DNA from: Acinetobacter sp. Marseille-Q1618
GTDB lineage: Bacteria > Pseudomonadota > Gammaproteobacteria > Pseudomonadales > Moraxellaceae
Reading direction: 5' to 3'
NCBI RefSeq assembly: GCF_902809855.1
Contig: NZ_CADDWJ010000002.1
Coordinates: 620,001-684,000, forward strand
DNA length: 64,000 nucleotides
In this document: positions 32,970-42,496 of the stretch, piece by piece
Layout: every line of letters begins with the position of its first letter
How positions within the stretch are numbered: position 1 is the stretch's first letter
The notes under the pieces: model-generated
What the model saw: the letters and a program-made list of their open reading frames with translations, nothing else
Database searches by the model: none
Told to the model about the DNA's origin: nothing
Translations under genes and position numbers: made by a program

Positions 32970-33533
32970 TTATTTTTTTGCAGTATTTACTTTTGTTTGA
33001 ATACTAATAATTTTTACCGCTTGTGTCGGTACATTTTGGTATGGACCAACATTTTGCGTCGGAACATTCACGATTTTATCTACAATATTCATTCCTTGAG
33101 TAACTTTTCCAAATACTGCATAACCAGGATTTCCTGTGGCTTTATTTAAGAAGTCATTATTAGCAACATTAATAAAAAACTGACTGGTTGCTGAGTTTGG
33201 ATCATTGGTTCTTGCCATCGCCAATGTACCTCTAGCATTTTTTAAGCCATTACTTGCTTCATTTTTAATAGCCGCTTGTGTTGGCTTTTCTTGCATATTG
33301 CTATTAAAGCCACCGCCTTGAATCATGAAGCCTGGAATCACACGGTGAAAAATCGTTCCATTATAAAATTGACTATTAACATAATTTTTAAAATTTTTTA
33401 CGGAAATTGGTGCTTGTTGATCATATAGCTCAATTTCAATATCACCCTGATTCGTTTTAATTTGCATTTGCGTATTTGCAAAAAGCTGACTAGATGCTGC
33501 TAGAAGCAAAAAAGATAGACTGAGTTTTTTCAT
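32970..33533 (-). CDS. Periplasmic cyclophilin-type peptidyl-prolyl cis-trans isomerase
   Basis: A PpiA-like folding catalyst acting on Xaa-Pro bonds of exported proteins. 187 residues with a signal peptide ([19 protein letters not shown]). The cyclophilin domain contains [35 protein letters not shown] and [15 protein letters not shown] 33533 is chosen because AGGA lies 9 nt upstream and the signal peptide begins there; an in-frame ATG at 33572 would add 13 charged residues ahead of it. Stand-alone gene, terminator directly downstream. Confidence 0.93.
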   Translation of the reverse strand: MKKLSLSFLLLAASSQLFANTQMQIKTNQGDIEIELYDQQAPISVKNFKNYVNSQFYNGTIFHRVIPGFMIQGGGFNSNMQEKPTQAAIKNEASNGLKNARGTLAMARTNDPNSATSQFFINVANNDFLNKATGNPGYAVFGKVTQGMNIVDKIVNVPTQNVGPYQNVPTQAVKIISIQTKVNTAKK

Positions 33534-33646
33534 TACATATTTTCCTGATTTAGATTTAGGCTTTTCATTCATAGAAACTTATATTAGTGTAGTATTTATA
33601 AATAAAAAATTAACATTTATTAATAGAATAGTAAGGGATGATTGAC

Positions 33647-34309
33647 ATGGAAAATGTAAAGCACACTTCACTACCTTGGCATTTAAATGGCGAAGGCTTT
33701 ATTCTTAATTATTGGATTAGTCCTCAATTTACCCACAAATATTCAAAAATGGGAATTTTACCGACAACTTTTGGTCGTTTAGTGCAAGTGATATTAGTTC
33801 GTTATCATAACTCTCCTGTTGGCCCTTATGATGAGTTATTGATTTTGGATCATCCGCTTAAAAATATAAATCACTTATCTACTATTCCTAAAATTTATGT
33901 TTCTAACCAAATATCTGTAGATGAAGGTCGTCATCATTGGGGTATTCCCAAAGAACTGGCTCAATTTGAATGGCGCCGTCATAATCATCAATTATTTTGT
34001 TATATTTCTCATCAAGACCAAGAGCTTTCCTTACATCTTAAATTTTCTAAAAATAATTTCTCTCGTGCAATTTCTTCAAAATTTATACCTGATACATTGT
34101 TGAATATTCGACAATACCATGATCATGTTCAATATGATTTTCAACCTCAGTTTTGTGGAACTTTAGGGCTTATTTCTCAAGCACATTGGAAGAATACCCA
34201 AGATATTTTCCCAGATTTTTCAAAAGCACGCTTTTTAAAAGGCTTTTATGCACCAAACTTTGAACTTATTTTTCCAGAAGCGATAAAGCAACACTTATTA
34301 GTAAAGTGA
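33647..34309 (+). CDS. Acetoacetate decarboxylase-like (ADC fold) protein
   Basis: 220 residues. Similar to small acetoacetate-decarboxylase-family proteins in the run VDEGRHHWGIPKELAQFEW and in the N-terminal PWHLNGEGFILNYW. In true acetoacetate decarboxylase a Lys-Lys pair forms the Schiff base; I do not see a matching pair here, so catalysis is uncertain. ATG 33647 has AAGGG 9 nt upstream; ATG 33638 is too close to it. A parS-like palindrome lies 5 bp after the stop. Confidence 0.7.
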   Translation: MENVKHTSLPWHLNGEGFILNYWISPQFTHKYSKMGILPTTFGRLVQVILVRYHNSPVGPYDELLILDHPLKNINHLSTIPKIYVSNQISVDEGRHHWGIPKELAQFEWRRHNHQLFCYISHQDQELSLHLKFSKNNFSRAISSKFIPDTLLNIRQYHDHVQYDFQPQFCGTLGLISQAHWKNTQDIFPDFSKARFLKGFYAPNFELIFPEAIKQHLLVK

Positions 34310-34314
34310 GCTTT

Positions 34315-34330
34315 GGTTTCACGTGAAACC
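34315..34330. other. parS: Candidate parS (ParB-binding) site 2, intergenic
   Basis: GGTTTCACGTGAAACC is a perfect 16-bp palindrome (22 bp including TTT/AAA flanks), matching 14 of 16 bases of the parS consensus. It lies between two convergent genes. It could also act as a weak bidirectional terminator, but the exact CACGTG core and the two other copies favour parS. Confidence 0.7.
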
Positions 34331-34356
34331 AAAACTCACCAGCAGCATTTAACTCA

Positions 34357-35427
34357 TTATTTATATTTATCCCAAAACTTTCTGAAATCCTTACTCATAT
34401 CAATCACATTTCTTTTTGCCTTACGAGAAATCGGCGTTAAGTTAATGAAACCATGGGTTTGATCTTCATAATCATGATAATGAACTTTCACATTATTTTG
34501 ACGTAGTTTGTAAGCATAAATCTTACCTTCATCATGCAATACGTCATGCCCTGCCGTAATAATATATGCAGGTGCTAATTTCTTTAAGTTTCCATAAGTC
34601 GGTGAAATGATAGTTGCATCCAAAGGTACATTAAATTTTGTCGCATAATATTCAGTGACATGATCAATGTCAGAATTTGTCAAAACTAAACCGTCTTTAT
34701 ACGCAAAAAATGAAGGATGACGACTTTTAAAATCAACTACAGGATAAATTAAAAATTGGACTTCAGGTGCGTAGGTTTTATTAACGGTGCGTTGTGCCAA
34801 GACTGCACAGATATTCCCACCAGCACTATCTCCTGCGATAGCAATGCGATTTTTTAAAATTTTAAATTGACGTCGATTTTGATAAACCCATGCCAGTGCA
34901 TCTTCACATGATTGGATGAGATCATAAGGTCCTACTTCAGGCGCTAATGGATATTCAATACTAAGCACTTGTACTTTGGCGTGTGTTGCAATGAGTCGAC
35001 ACACTTCGTCATGGGTATCTACACTACCCACTACAAAGCCACCACCATGATAAAAAACTAGCATAGGTAATTTTTTACTTGGTGCAGGATGATAATGGCG
35101 AGCATAAATACTGCCGCTTTGTAAAGGCAAACGAATATCTTCTACAAATTGAACTGAAGTCGGTCTATTCAAGATAGATTGCATTTGCATTTCAAATTGT
35201 TTACGTGAATATTCAACATCTGCACCAATGAAACCTATTTTTCCTTGCTTGATTTGGGCAGCCATCATGCATTTGGTAAAACTATCTAATTGTGGGTATT
35301 GATAAGGATAACCTAATAGTTTTGCCAATGACTCTTGTGCAAATTTCGGTAAACGATCCAAAGAACGTGCTGCAGGACCTTGTGCCTTTTCTATTAATTC
35401 TTGGATGTTGTTGTTAAAAGCGACCAT
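34357..35427 (-). CDS. Alpha/beta hydrolase, hormone-sensitive-lipase (HSL) family esterase
   Basis: 356 residues. FYHGGGFVVGS carries the HGGG oxyanion hole and GDSAGGN the nucleophilic Ser. The Asp of DVLHDEG and the His of THGF complete the triad. The N-terminal ~100 residues form the cap. There is no clear signal peptide, so it is likely cytosolic; it would hydrolyse short-chain esters. It starts at ATG 35427, and ~200 bp separate it from the divergent lipoprotein gene. Substrate unknown. Confidence 0.9.
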   Translation of the reverse strand: MVAFNNNIQELIEKAQGPAARSLDRLPKFAQESLAKLLGYPYQYPQLDSFTKCMMAAQIKQGKIGFIGADVEYSRKQFEMQMQSILNRPTSVQFVEDIRLPLQSGSIYARHYHPAPSKKLPMLVFYHGGGFVVGSVDTHDEVCRLIATHAKVQVLSIEYPLAPEVGPYDLIQSCEDALAWVYQNRRQFKILKNRIAIAGDSAGGNICAVLAQRTVNKTYAPEVQFLIYPVVDFKSRHPSFFAYKDGLVLTNSDIDHVTEYYATKFNVPLDATIISPTYGNLKKLAPAYIITAGHDVLHDEGKIYAYKLRQNNVKVHYHDYEDQTHGFINLTPISRKAKRNVIDMSKDFRKFWDKYK

Positions 35428-35631
35428 AGTTCGTCCTTCTGTTTACTTGATTCTTCATATTTTCTACACGATCAGACTTCAGCTGACTATATTCGTATAT
35501 AAGTCTAGCAATGTATATACAAATATAAAACTTAGATACGCTAATCTGACTTTATAGCGTTTGTCATTCGCTTTTCCGCTTGAAATCTAAATTTTTATGC
35601 TATTCGTATTTATCCAATCAAGGAGACAGTC

Positions 35632-36126
35632 ATGATAATGAAGACGATGATTGTATCTATAACAACTGCAATATTGGCTGTTGGTTGTGTCGCTTTTCCT
35701 GAAGATGGCGTATATCGTCAAGGCGGTTACTATAGTGGAGGTTATGGTGGCTATAGTGGTTATGATCGCCGTTATGAACGTAATAACGACCGTGATCGCT
35801 GGGAAAGAGAACGTGCATATCGCTTACAACAAGCACGACTAGAACAACAACGCCGTCAACAACAAGCTGATCGTGATCGTCGCCAGCGTGATTGGCAACA
35901 TCGCACAAAACAAGAGCATTTAGATCGTCAACGTAGAGAACGTGAACAGAATCGTTTACAGCAAATCCAAAGACACACTTGGCAGCAACGTCAACAGCAA
36001 GGCACTATTTTTGAAAATCGTATGAAGCCTTGGGAGTCTAAAAGCCGTAATTGGGAGCGTCATGAACAACGCAGAGACAATGATAAAAAACGTGATCGTC
36101 GTCGTGGTGAAAACGAAAAAGATTAA
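35632..36126 (+). CDS. Arg/Gln-rich putative lipoprotein, function unknown
   Basis: 164 residues. Signal peptide MIMKTMIVSITTAILAVGC with a lipobox-like LAVGC and Cys19 as lipidation site. A short Gly/Tyr-rich stretch (YYSGGYGGYSGY) follows, then a strongly basic, charged helix rich in Arg, Gln and Glu to the end (RRDNDKKRDRRRGENEKD). Start supported by AAGGAGA 6 nt upstream. A terminator follows. No family recognised. Confidence 0.75.
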   Translation: MIMKTMIVSITTAILAVGCVAFPEDGVYRQGGYYSGGYGGYSGYDRRYERNNDRDRWERERAYRLQQARLEQQRRQQQADRDRRQRDWQHRTKQEHLDRQRREREQNRLQQIQRHTWQQRQQQGTIFENRMKPWESKSRNWERHEQRRDNDKKRDRRRGENEKD

Positions 36127-36160
36127 AATAAAAATAGATGTATAGCTATTTTCACAAACT

Positions 36161-36189
36161 AAAAACCTGAGCGAACTCAGGTTTTTTTA
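36161..36189. terminator. Rho-independent terminator
   Basis: AAAAACCTGAG-CGAA-CTCAGGTTTTTTT: perfect stem, tetraloop, T-run after the plus-strand lipoprotein gene; the A-run lets it act on the minus strand too. Confidence 0.92.
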
Positions 36190-36197
36190 TTTAGATT

Positions 36198-36234
36198 CTA
36201 TAAACAACAACGGCATCCAAACTGTTGTTTATAG
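36198..36234. repeat. 12-bp inverted repeat between convergent lipoprotein genes
   Basis: CTATAAACAACA (36198-36209) and TGTTGTTTATAG (36223-36234) are perfect inverses with a 13-nt loop. It lies just after the stop of the minus-strand lipoprotein and may help terminate it, though no T-run follows directly. Confidence 0.6.
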
Positions 36235-36248
36235 GGTCTTTAGCGATA

Positions 36249-36512
36249 TTATTGTACCGCAGATTGTTCTACGACATCTGCTTCTGGATTGACTTGCGCA
36301 GGTGCGGATTGTTGTAATGTCGGATCAGCTTGTACTGCTACACCTGTTTGAGATGAATGATCTACACTTGCAGCTTGCGCAAAACTATCTGTTTGTGGTG
36401 CTTGTTGGGTTGCAGCTGTTTCAGGTGCACTAGTTGATTCTGTTGAGGTACATCCAACGGCAGCGAAAGATACGCCTACCAATAATAGTGAAATTAAACC
36501 TAAATTTTTCAT
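36249..36512 (-). CDS. Small putative lipoprotein
   Basis: 87 residues. Signal peptide MKNLGLISLLLVGVSFAAVGC with lipobox AAVGC, then a low-complexity Ser/Thr/Ala/Gln-rich mature part (TSTESTSAPETAATQQAPQT) without a recognisable fold. Probably an envelope lipoprotein of unknown role. A CACAAAGA / TCTTTGTG hairpin (36547-36569) lies in the presumed 5' leader. Confidence 0.7.
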   Translation of the reverse strand: MKNLGLISLLLVGVSFAAVGCTSTESTSAPETAATQQAPQTDSFAQAASVDHSSQTGVAVQADPTLQQSAPAQVNPEADVVEQSAVQ

Positions 36513-37160
36513 TAAAAATACTTCCTTTCTAAAACACTATAAACTTCACAAAGAGTCTGATTCTTTGTGCTGCTTATGATTCCCGATATTTCCCTGCTTT
36601 GCGTGTGTTCTTGGTTAGACTTTTAAGCTGATCCAGTAACAGGTTGTAGATGTTTTATTAATTTTTAAATAGGCTTAAATACAGTGAAATGAAACTAAAT
36701 AATCTGCTGTTTTATAATCAAAATTATTGCAGTTTTCATATGAAATTAGCGATGATTTAACGATTTTCAGTTAAATATCGCAATACAAAACACGATTTAC
36801 CTTACATTGTAAAATTTCTAATTTAGGCAAAAAAAAGCGTATCCAAGAGGGTTGGATACGCATCGAAAAAGTATTTTCTAAACAATTACAGGATTAACTA
36901 CACCACAAAGGATACTGCTTTGCTAACAGAAATAAAAAGATTTTATTTTAATGGAATTATTGCTTTTATATATAAATGCCAAATAGTACATCCTCACTCA
37001 TATTTCTATAGTTTTGTTTGATTTTTATCATTTATTTTTTATTTAAAAATTTGACTTAGATTCAATTTAACTCCCAATAAAAGGCTTCTCATACAATAAT
37101 TTCTTAAAATATTTTATGAAATTGTAAAAAAATGCGAAATAACAGCAAATAATCACGCTA
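36513..37160. other. Long intergenic region upstream of grpE
   Basis: About 650 bp with no gene. It holds the leader of the small lipoprotein, an orphan minus-strand terminator at 36829-36861 (listed separately), and A+T-rich sequence up to the grpE promoter. Confidence 0.6.
36829..36861 (-). terminator. Orphan minus-strand terminator, possible small-RNA 3' end
   Basis: On the minus strand, GCGTATCCAA-CCCTC-TTGGATACGC followed by eight T. No minus-strand gene lies within the ~700 bp upstream of it, so it may end a small RNA transcribed from about 36880-36960, or the 3' end of antisense transcription from the grpE region. Confidence 0.7.
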
Positions 37161-37164
37161 ATCG

Positions 37165-37191
37165 CTTGAATTTTTTGTTGATGCCCACACT
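37165..37191 (+). promoter_or_regulatory. Sigma-32-type heat-shock promoter for grpE-dnaK
   Basis: CTTGAA (37165-37170), a 13-bp spacer, then CCCACACT (37184-37191) against the sigma-32 consensus CTTGAAA-N11-16-CCCCATNT. It lies ~110 bp before the grpE start, as expected for a heat-shock operon. Confidence 0.6.
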
Positions 37192-37301
37192 TCTTGAGTA
37201 TTAAGAAATTAAACACTCATGGCAGTTCAACTGAACACAGTGAACACTGATGCCGAAAAGGACTGTACATGTTTAAAAACCCATTTAAACGGAGTAAATC
37301 A

Positions 37302-37838
37302 ATGGCGACTGAGCAAAACCAAGACGCTCAAGATCTTCAACAAGAGCAAGCGGAACAGCAAACTCAAGCTGAAAACGAGCAAGCTGAAGTTTCAGTTGAA
37401 GATTTACAAGCGCAAATCACCAATTTAGAAGAAAACTTAAAGCTTGAAAAAGCACGTACTGCCAATGCGGTGTATGAAGCGCAAAAAAGCGTAGAACGTA
37501 TTCAGCGTGAGTCAGAAAAGCATAAAGACACCGTACTTGAAAAGTTTGCAAAAGAGTTATTAGAGTCGGTGGATAACCTTGAACGTGCTATTCAAGCAGC
37601 AGGTGAAGACAATGCTGTGGTTGAAGGTGTAAAACTTACACTTAAGTCACTTCTAACAACACTAGAAAAATTTGGTGTGGTTGAAGCAGATACCACTCAA
37701 GGTTTCAACGCAGATTTACATCAAGCAGTGGGTATAGATCCAAATGCCAAAGCCAATGAAATTGGTAATGTATTGCAAAAAGGCTACACCTTAAATGGTC
37801 GTTTGCTCCGCCCTGCAATGGTTATGGTAGGTCAATAA
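37302..37838 (+). CDS. grpE: Nucleotide exchange factor GrpE
   Basis: Co-chaperone that releases ADP from DnaK. 178 residues. A Gln/Glu-rich disordered N-terminus (1-30), a long dimerising helix (~35-100, [20 protein letters not shown]), then the four-helix and beta-wing domain ending [18 protein letters not shown], the family C-terminus. ATG 37302 has GGAG 8 nt upstream; an in-frame ATG at 37269 would add 11 residues and lacks a ribosome site. Followed by dnaK after 124 bp. Confidence 0.97.
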   Translation: MATEQNQDAQDLQQEQAEQQTQAENEQAEVSVEDLQAQITNLEENLKLEKARTANAVYEAQKSVERIQRESEKHKDTVLEKFAKELLESVDNLERAIQAAGEDNAVVEGVKLTLKSLLTTLEKFGVVEADTTQGFNADLHQAVGIDPNAKANEIGNVLQKGYTLNGRLLRPAMVMVGQ

Positions 37839-37962
37839 GGTCAAAAATATTTGAGCTTTTTAAAAATATTTTCTGAAAAATAACTTGAAAATTTTTGAAT
37901 GGCTCTCATATCGGATAACAAGCATAAACATATTTGTAAAAAGAATTTAGAGGAACACATTA

Positions 37963-39906
37963 ATGGCTAAAATTATCGGTATTGACTTAGGTACAACAAA
38001 CTCATGTGTTGCTGTACTTGAAGGCGATAAAGTTAAAGTTATCGAAAACGCTGAAGGCGCACGTACAACACCATCTATCGTTGCGTATAAAGATGGCGAA
38101 ACGTTGGTCGGTCAATCTGCAAAACGTCAAGCAGTGACTAACCCTAAAAATACATTGTATGCAATCAAACGTTTGATCGGTCGTAAATACGAAGACCAAG
38201 CAGTACAAAAAGACATCGGTCTTGTACCTTTCAAAATTGTAAAAGCTGACAATGGTGATGCTTGGGTTGAAGTCAACGACAAAAAACTTGCACCACAACA
38301 AGTTTCAGCAGAAATTTTGAAAAAAATGAAAAAAACTGCTGAAGATTATTTGGGTGAAACAGTAACAGAAGCGGTTATTACAGTACCTGCATACTTTAAC
38401 GATGCACAACGTCAAGCAACCAAAGATGCGGGTAAAATCGCTGGTTTAGACGTTAAACGTATTATCAACGAACCAACTGCTGCGGCACTTGCGTTCGGTA
38501 TGGATAAAAAAGAAGGCGATCGTAAAGTTGCAGTATATGACTTAGGTGGTGGTACTTTTGACGTATCAATCATTGAAATTGCTGACTTAGATGGCGACCA
38601 ACAAATTGAAGTATTGTCTACTAACGGTGATACATTCCTTGGTGGTGAAGACTTTGATAATGCATTAATCGATTACTTGGTTGAAGAGTTCAAAAAAGAA
38701 CAAAACTTCAACTTGAAACAAGATCCTTTAGCGTTACAGCGTTTAAAAGAAGCTGCTGAAAAAGCAAAAATTGAGCTTTCTTCATCGAACTCAACTGAAA
38801 TCAACCTTCCATACATCACGGCTGATGCAACTGGTCCTAAACACTTAGTGATCAATGTAACACGTGCGAAACTTGAAGGTTTAGTTGCTGACTTAGTAGC
38901 GCGTACTATTGAGCCATGTAAAGTTGCACTTAAAGACGCTGGTCTGTCAACAAGTGACATCTCTGATGTGATCTTGGTAGGTGGTCAGTCACGTATGCCA
39001 CTTGTACAACAAAAAGTACAAGAGTTCTTCGGTAAAGAGCCACGTAAAGACGTGAACCCTGACGAAGCGGTAGCAATTGGTGCGGCGATTCAAGGTGCGG
39101 TACTTTCAGGTGACAAAACTGACGTGCTTTTACTTGACGTAACACCGTTGACACTTGGTATTGAAACCATGGGCGGCGTATTAACACCGATCATTGAGAA
39201 AAACACCACGATTCCTGCGAAGAAATCTCAAGTGTTCTCAACTGCTGCGGACAACCAACCTGCTGTAGACATTTCAGTTTACCAAGGTGAACGTAAAATG
39301 GCTCAACAAAACAAATTGTTGGGTAACTTCCAATTAGGCGACATTCCACCTGCGCCACGTGGTGTGCCACAAATCGAAGTATCATTTGACATTAACGCTG
39401 ATGGTATCTTGAAAGTATCTGCAAAAGATAAGAGCACTGGTAAAGAGCAATCGATTCAAATTAAAGCAAACTCTGGTTTGAGTGATGCTGAAATTGAAGC
39501 GATGATCAAAGATGCTGAAGCAAATGCTGAAGAAGATCGTAAGTTCGAAGAGCTTGCAAAAGCACGTAACGAAGCGGATGCACTCGTATCTTCTGCTCAA
39601 AAAGCAGTAAAAGATCTTGGTGAGCAAGTGACTGCTGATGAAAAATCTGCAATCGATGCTGCTGTTTCTGAGTTAGAAGCGACTGCGAAAGAAAATGATG
39701 TTGATGCAATCAAAGCGAAAACTGAAGCTTTACAAAACATCATCATGCCGATCACACAACGTGCTTATGAAGCTGCACAAGGTCAGGGCGGAGCGCAAGG
39801 TTTCGATCCTAATCAGTTCGGTGGTGATGCTGGTCAACAACAGCAAAAAGCGGACGATGGCGTTGTAGATGCTGAGTTTACTGAAGTAAAAGATGACAAA
39901 AAATAA
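37963..39906 (+). CDS. dnaK: Molecular chaperone DnaK (Hsp70)
   Basis: ATP-dependent chaperone, 647 residues. The ATPase domain (~1-385) has [27 protein letters not shown] and [13 protein letters not shown]. The substrate domain (~390-505) starts after [17 protein letters not shown], and a helical lid follows, ending with the acidic tail [14 protein letters not shown]. Start ATG 37963 follows GAGGA. No dnaJ lies directly downstream; instead there is a terminator and two unrelated membrane genes. Confidence 0.99.
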   Translation: MAKIIGIDLGTTNSCVAVLEGDKVKVIENAEGARTTPSIVAYKDGETLVGQSAKRQAVTNPKNTLYAIKRLIGRKYEDQAVQKDIGLVPFKIVKADNGDAWVEVNDKKLAPQQVSAEILKKMKKTAEDYLGETVTEAVITVPAYFNDAQRQATKDAGKIAGLDVKRIINEPTAAALAFGMDKKEGDRKVAVYDLGGGTFDVSIIEIADLDGDQQIEVLSTNGDTFLGGEDFDNALIDYLVEEFKKEQNFNLKQDPLALQRLKEAAEKAKIELSSSNSTEINLPYITADATGPKHLVINVTRAKLEGLVADLVARTIEPCKVALKDAGLSTSDISDVILVGGQSRMPLVQQKVQEFFGKEPRKDVNPDEAVAIGAAIQGAVLSGDKTDVLLLDVTPLTLGIETMGGVLTPIIEKNTTIPAKKSQVFSTAADNQPAVDISVYQGERKMAQQNKLLGNFQLGDIPPAPRGVPQIEVSFDINADGILKVSAKDKSTGKEQSIQIKANSGLSDAEIEAMIKDAEANAEEDRKFEELAKARNEADALVSSAQKAVKDLGEQVTADEKSAIDAAVSELEATAKENDVDAIKAKTEALQNIIMPITQRAYEAAQGQGGAQGFDPNQFGGDAGQQQQKADDGVVDAEFTEVKDDKK

Positions 39907-39927
39907 TTCGTTATTGAATGTCTAAAT

Positions 39928-39957
39928 AAACCGCTCAAGCAATTGAGCGGTTTTTTT
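39928..39957 (+). terminator. Rho-independent terminator of dnaK
   Basis: ACCGCTCAA-GCAA-TTGAGCGGT followed by TTTTTT, just after dnaK. Confidence 0.93.
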
Positions 39958-39994
39958 ATGCCACAATTTATTTTATATTGATCAGAATCATAAA

Positions 39995-40426
39995 ATGAGA
40001 ATGACAAGAATGCACAAATCCCCTGCTATCTCTTTACCTGTATTTTATAGTTTGATCATTGCTCAATTTATTTTGCCACTGATTTCTGCATTGGTAGATA
40101 TATTCAGCCCGCAACCTGAACTTGCATTACTAGACAAAACTTTATATACCGAACCACAGACTTTAGAAACATTCATTATTTGTGGTGCATTCATTATCGT
40201 ATTAGTCATCACCATTGGTTTATTTTTTCGAAAAAACTGGGCAAGAAAAGCCTATTTATATACCTTTTTTCCAGCTTTTCTACTCTATTTTCTACCTTAT
40301 ATGCATTGGATCTATATGAGCAGTTTTGCTGCCATTTTCAGTGATCTCGCATTTGTTTGTTCAGGTATTTTACTGACTATTTTAGCAATTCCTACTTTGT
40401 ATGAACCGCTATTTGAAGACCAATAA
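39995..40426 (+). CDS. Hypothetical four-span membrane protein
   Basis: 143 residues with four hydrophobic segments (about residues 12-35, 60-80, 90-105 and 110-132) and a charged FFRKNWARKAYLY loop. It resembles uncharacterised inner-membrane proteins of Acinetobacter. Start may be ATG 39995 or ATGs three and six codons later; no clear ribosome site. Its stop (TAA) shares a base with the ATG of the next gene, so the two are probably cotranslated. Confidence 0.65.
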   Translation: MRMTRMHKSPAISLPVFYSLIIAQFILPLISALVDIFSPQPELALLDKTLYTEPQTLETFIICGAFIIVLVITIGLFFRKNWARKAYLYTFFPAFLLYFLPYMHWIYMSSFAAIFSDLAFVCSGILLTILAIPTLYEPLFEDQ

Positions 40427-40947
40427 TGCTCAAAGTTGTCACCCTAACTGTTGCGCTTTATCTTTGTTTAGAATTACTGTGTCATACTTTTGCATACTAT
40501 GTATCTTGGATTTTCAAAAAATCTGCGCTAAAACAAGGGATAGAACATAGGCAAGACTTGGTTTTTATTCGAGATATTTTTTACAGAATCATGCTTTTGA
40601 TAAGTATTGTATTATTAAATCATGTTTATACTGAAAAAATATTTTATGAGATAAATCCATTTATTCGTTACTTCTGGGCTTTTGCTTTTACCAGTTTTAT
40701 TGTATTGATCCTGTGGTGGCTCAATGCCTTGATTATCCAATCTACTTTGATAAAACAAAATCAAAAACAATCGTTTAATGCTACATACAAACAAAAGATC
40801 AGCTATATCTTGTTGCACCCAAAAGAGTTTTTACATCTTTACACAGCAACAGATTATCTAGAAAAGTCTAAATATTTAAACTACCTACTCAGCATGCTTG
40901 CGTTTATTTTATTATTCTTTGATATTCAATTACTTTTTAATGCATAA
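40426..40947 (+). CDS. Hypothetical membrane protein
   Basis: 173 residues with about four hydrophobic segments (N-terminal LTVALYLCLELLCHTFAYYV; RIMLLISIVLLNHV; YFWAFAFTSFIVLILWW; C-terminal LLSMLAFILLFFDIQLLF) and basic loops. Start codon overlaps the previous stop (TAATG), so the pair acts together. No family recognised. Confidence 0.65.
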   Translation: MLKVVTLTVALYLCLELLCHTFAYYVSWIFKKSALKQGIEHRQDLVFIRDIFYRIMLLISIVLLNHVYTEKIFYEINPFIRYFWAFAFTSFIVLILWWLNALIIQSTLIKQNQKQSFNATYKQKISYILLHPKEFLHLYTATDYLEKSKYLNYLLSMLAFILLFFDIQLLFNA

Positions 40948-41019
40948 TTTTAAAACATAGACTTGCGCATTTCGTAATTTAAGTTAAATTATTCATATTG
41001 CAACTTTCAAATATAAAAA

Positions 41020-41934
41020 ATGCGCTTCTGGTTAATTGTTTCCATCATTGTTTTTACTGTTTATTTTTCTATACAACGCTATTTACACCCTCAGCTGAAT
41101 CATAATTCTGCGATTGACCGTATTTCTCATCCTCTTGATACGCGCTTACGTTACCGCATCGGTGATGTTGATCCACGTTTTCAGATCAGCCAACAACATT
41201 TAGAACTTTTGGCACAACAAGCCGCAGATATTTGGCATCAAGGCACGATGAAAAGCTTATTTGTCTATGATCCTAATGCAAAATTAACGATCAATTTAAT
41301 TTATGATGAGCGTCAAGCCGAGTCTACAGCTCGCCAACAAGAATTAAATATTTTAGAAAATACGCAACAATATCAAAATAGTGAAAGAAGCAATATAGAA
41401 AAATTACGTGCTGAATTAGATCAGTCCAATCGTGAAATAGACATCTATAAAGTTAATTATGAAACCAAAGTCAACCAATACAATCAGTTTGTAGAGAGCA
41501 TTAACCAATCTAATCAAGCTATACACCCTTCAGTACAAGCCCAGTTGCAACAATTAAAAGATCAATTAGAAACAGAAAAATTTAATTTAAGTCAAAGGCT
41601 TGCTTCGCATAATCAAAAAGTTGAGCGACTTAACCAACAGGTCGATATTTTAAATTCAAATAACCAACAATTTAATCATTCAGTCGATCAGTTTAATGCA
41701 CGCTTTCAACCTCGCCAGTTTGATAAAGGCGTATTTAATGGCAAAAGTATTAATATTTATGAATTTCAATCTGATGCAGACTTGAGAGTAACCATCGCAC
41801 ATGAACTCGGTCATGCGCTTGGGCTATTACATAACACTGATCCCAAAGCACTCATGTATCCAATGATGAAAGAACAAGATTTGCAAAACTTTAGATTAAC
41901 CGCTGCGGATTTAGCAATGTTAAACTCACGTTAA
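41020..41934 (+). CDS. Membrane-anchored or secreted matrixin-like zinc metalloprotease with coiled coil
   Basis: 304 residues. The N-terminal hydrophobic segment (WLIVSIIVFTVYF) is an uncleaved anchor or signal. Residues ~70-100 begin a protease-like domain. Residues ~108-235 are a long Gln/Asn/Glu-rich coiled coil. Residues 261-271 read HELGHALGLLH, the HExGHxxGxxH zinc site of the metzincin/matrixin clan, and a downstream ALMYPMM supplies the Met-turn. A coiled coil inserted ahead of the zinc site is unusual. Target unknown. No strong ribosome site. Confidence 0.8.
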   Translation: MRFWLIVSIIVFTVYFSIQRYLHPQLNHNSAIDRISHPLDTRLRYRIGDVDPRFQISQQHLELLAQQAADIWHQGTMKSLFVYDPNAKLTINLIYDERQAESTARQQELNILENTQQYQNSERSNIEKLRAELDQSNREIDIYKVNYETKVNQYNQFVESINQSNQAIHPSVQAQLQQLKDQLETEKFNLSQRLASHNQKVERLNQQVDILNSNNQQFNHSVDQFNARFQPRQFDKGVFNGKSINIYEFQSDADLRVTIAHELGHALGLLHNTDPKALMYPMMKEQDLQNFRLTAADLAMLNSR

Positions 41935-42037
41935 CAAATCGTTTGATGTTGATTTTAAATCCATATTGTAAATAAGTATTAATTTTATTTTGTGCAAATC
42001 ATGCTATTGTGACAATAGATATTTAAAGGAGATTCCT

Positions 42038-42415
42038 GTGAGTTATTATCATATTATTCTTGAAGTAAATGATCATATCAGCACGATTGAACAAACACGT
42101 GATATTGAGATTTTTGATATTACTGAACTTCAACCGTATCTCCATTCTATTTTATTGCCTTATTTCAATGAGCAACAAATCGAACTCGAAGATGAAAATA
42201 TCGAGTTTGAGGATATTTTACATATCGAAATCAAACAAACGTTATTGCCAATTCAGCACTTAATTGAAGAAGAACAAAAACAACTACCAAGTGATACCGA
42301 TGTAACCATTACGGCATATGAAATTTTTAATGATCGGGATCATACACAAGATGTGACAGCAGTGATTTTAGATTTATTAGAAGCTGTGAAGATTGATCAA
42401 ACTGATATTGAGTAA
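42038..42415 (+). CDS. Hypothetical acidic cytosolic protein
   Basis: 125 residues, very acidic, without signal peptide or membrane span (ELEDENIEFEDILHIEIKQ; ending VKIDQTDIE). The start is GTG 42038: AAGGAGA lies just upstream. An open frame extends further left but has no ribosome site. A terminator follows. No family recognised. Confidence 0.65.
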   Translation: MSYYHIILEVNDHISTIEQTRDIEIFDITELQPYLHSILLPYFNEQQIELEDENIEFEDILHIEIKQTLLPIQHLIEEEQKQLPSDTDVTITAYEIFNDRDHTQDVTAVILDLLEAVKIDQTDIE

Positions 42416-42442
42416 TTTTTAAATACATAAATCCCAAAATAT

Positions 42443-42475
42443 ACAAAAGTCTGCACATGCAGACTTTTGTTTTTT
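42443..42475. terminator. Bidirectional Rho-independent terminator
   Basis: ACAAAAGTCTGC-ACAT-GCAGACTTTTGT followed by TTTTT; lies between two convergent genes. Confidence 0.92.
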
Positions 42476-42496
42476 AAAATTTAAAGAACATACACG

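Noticed and set aside
34312..34333. TTTGGTTTCACGTGAAACCAAA as only a terminator hairpin
   Set aside because: No loop or T-run follows as in a terminator, and its core is the parS consensus repeated twice elsewhere in the window.
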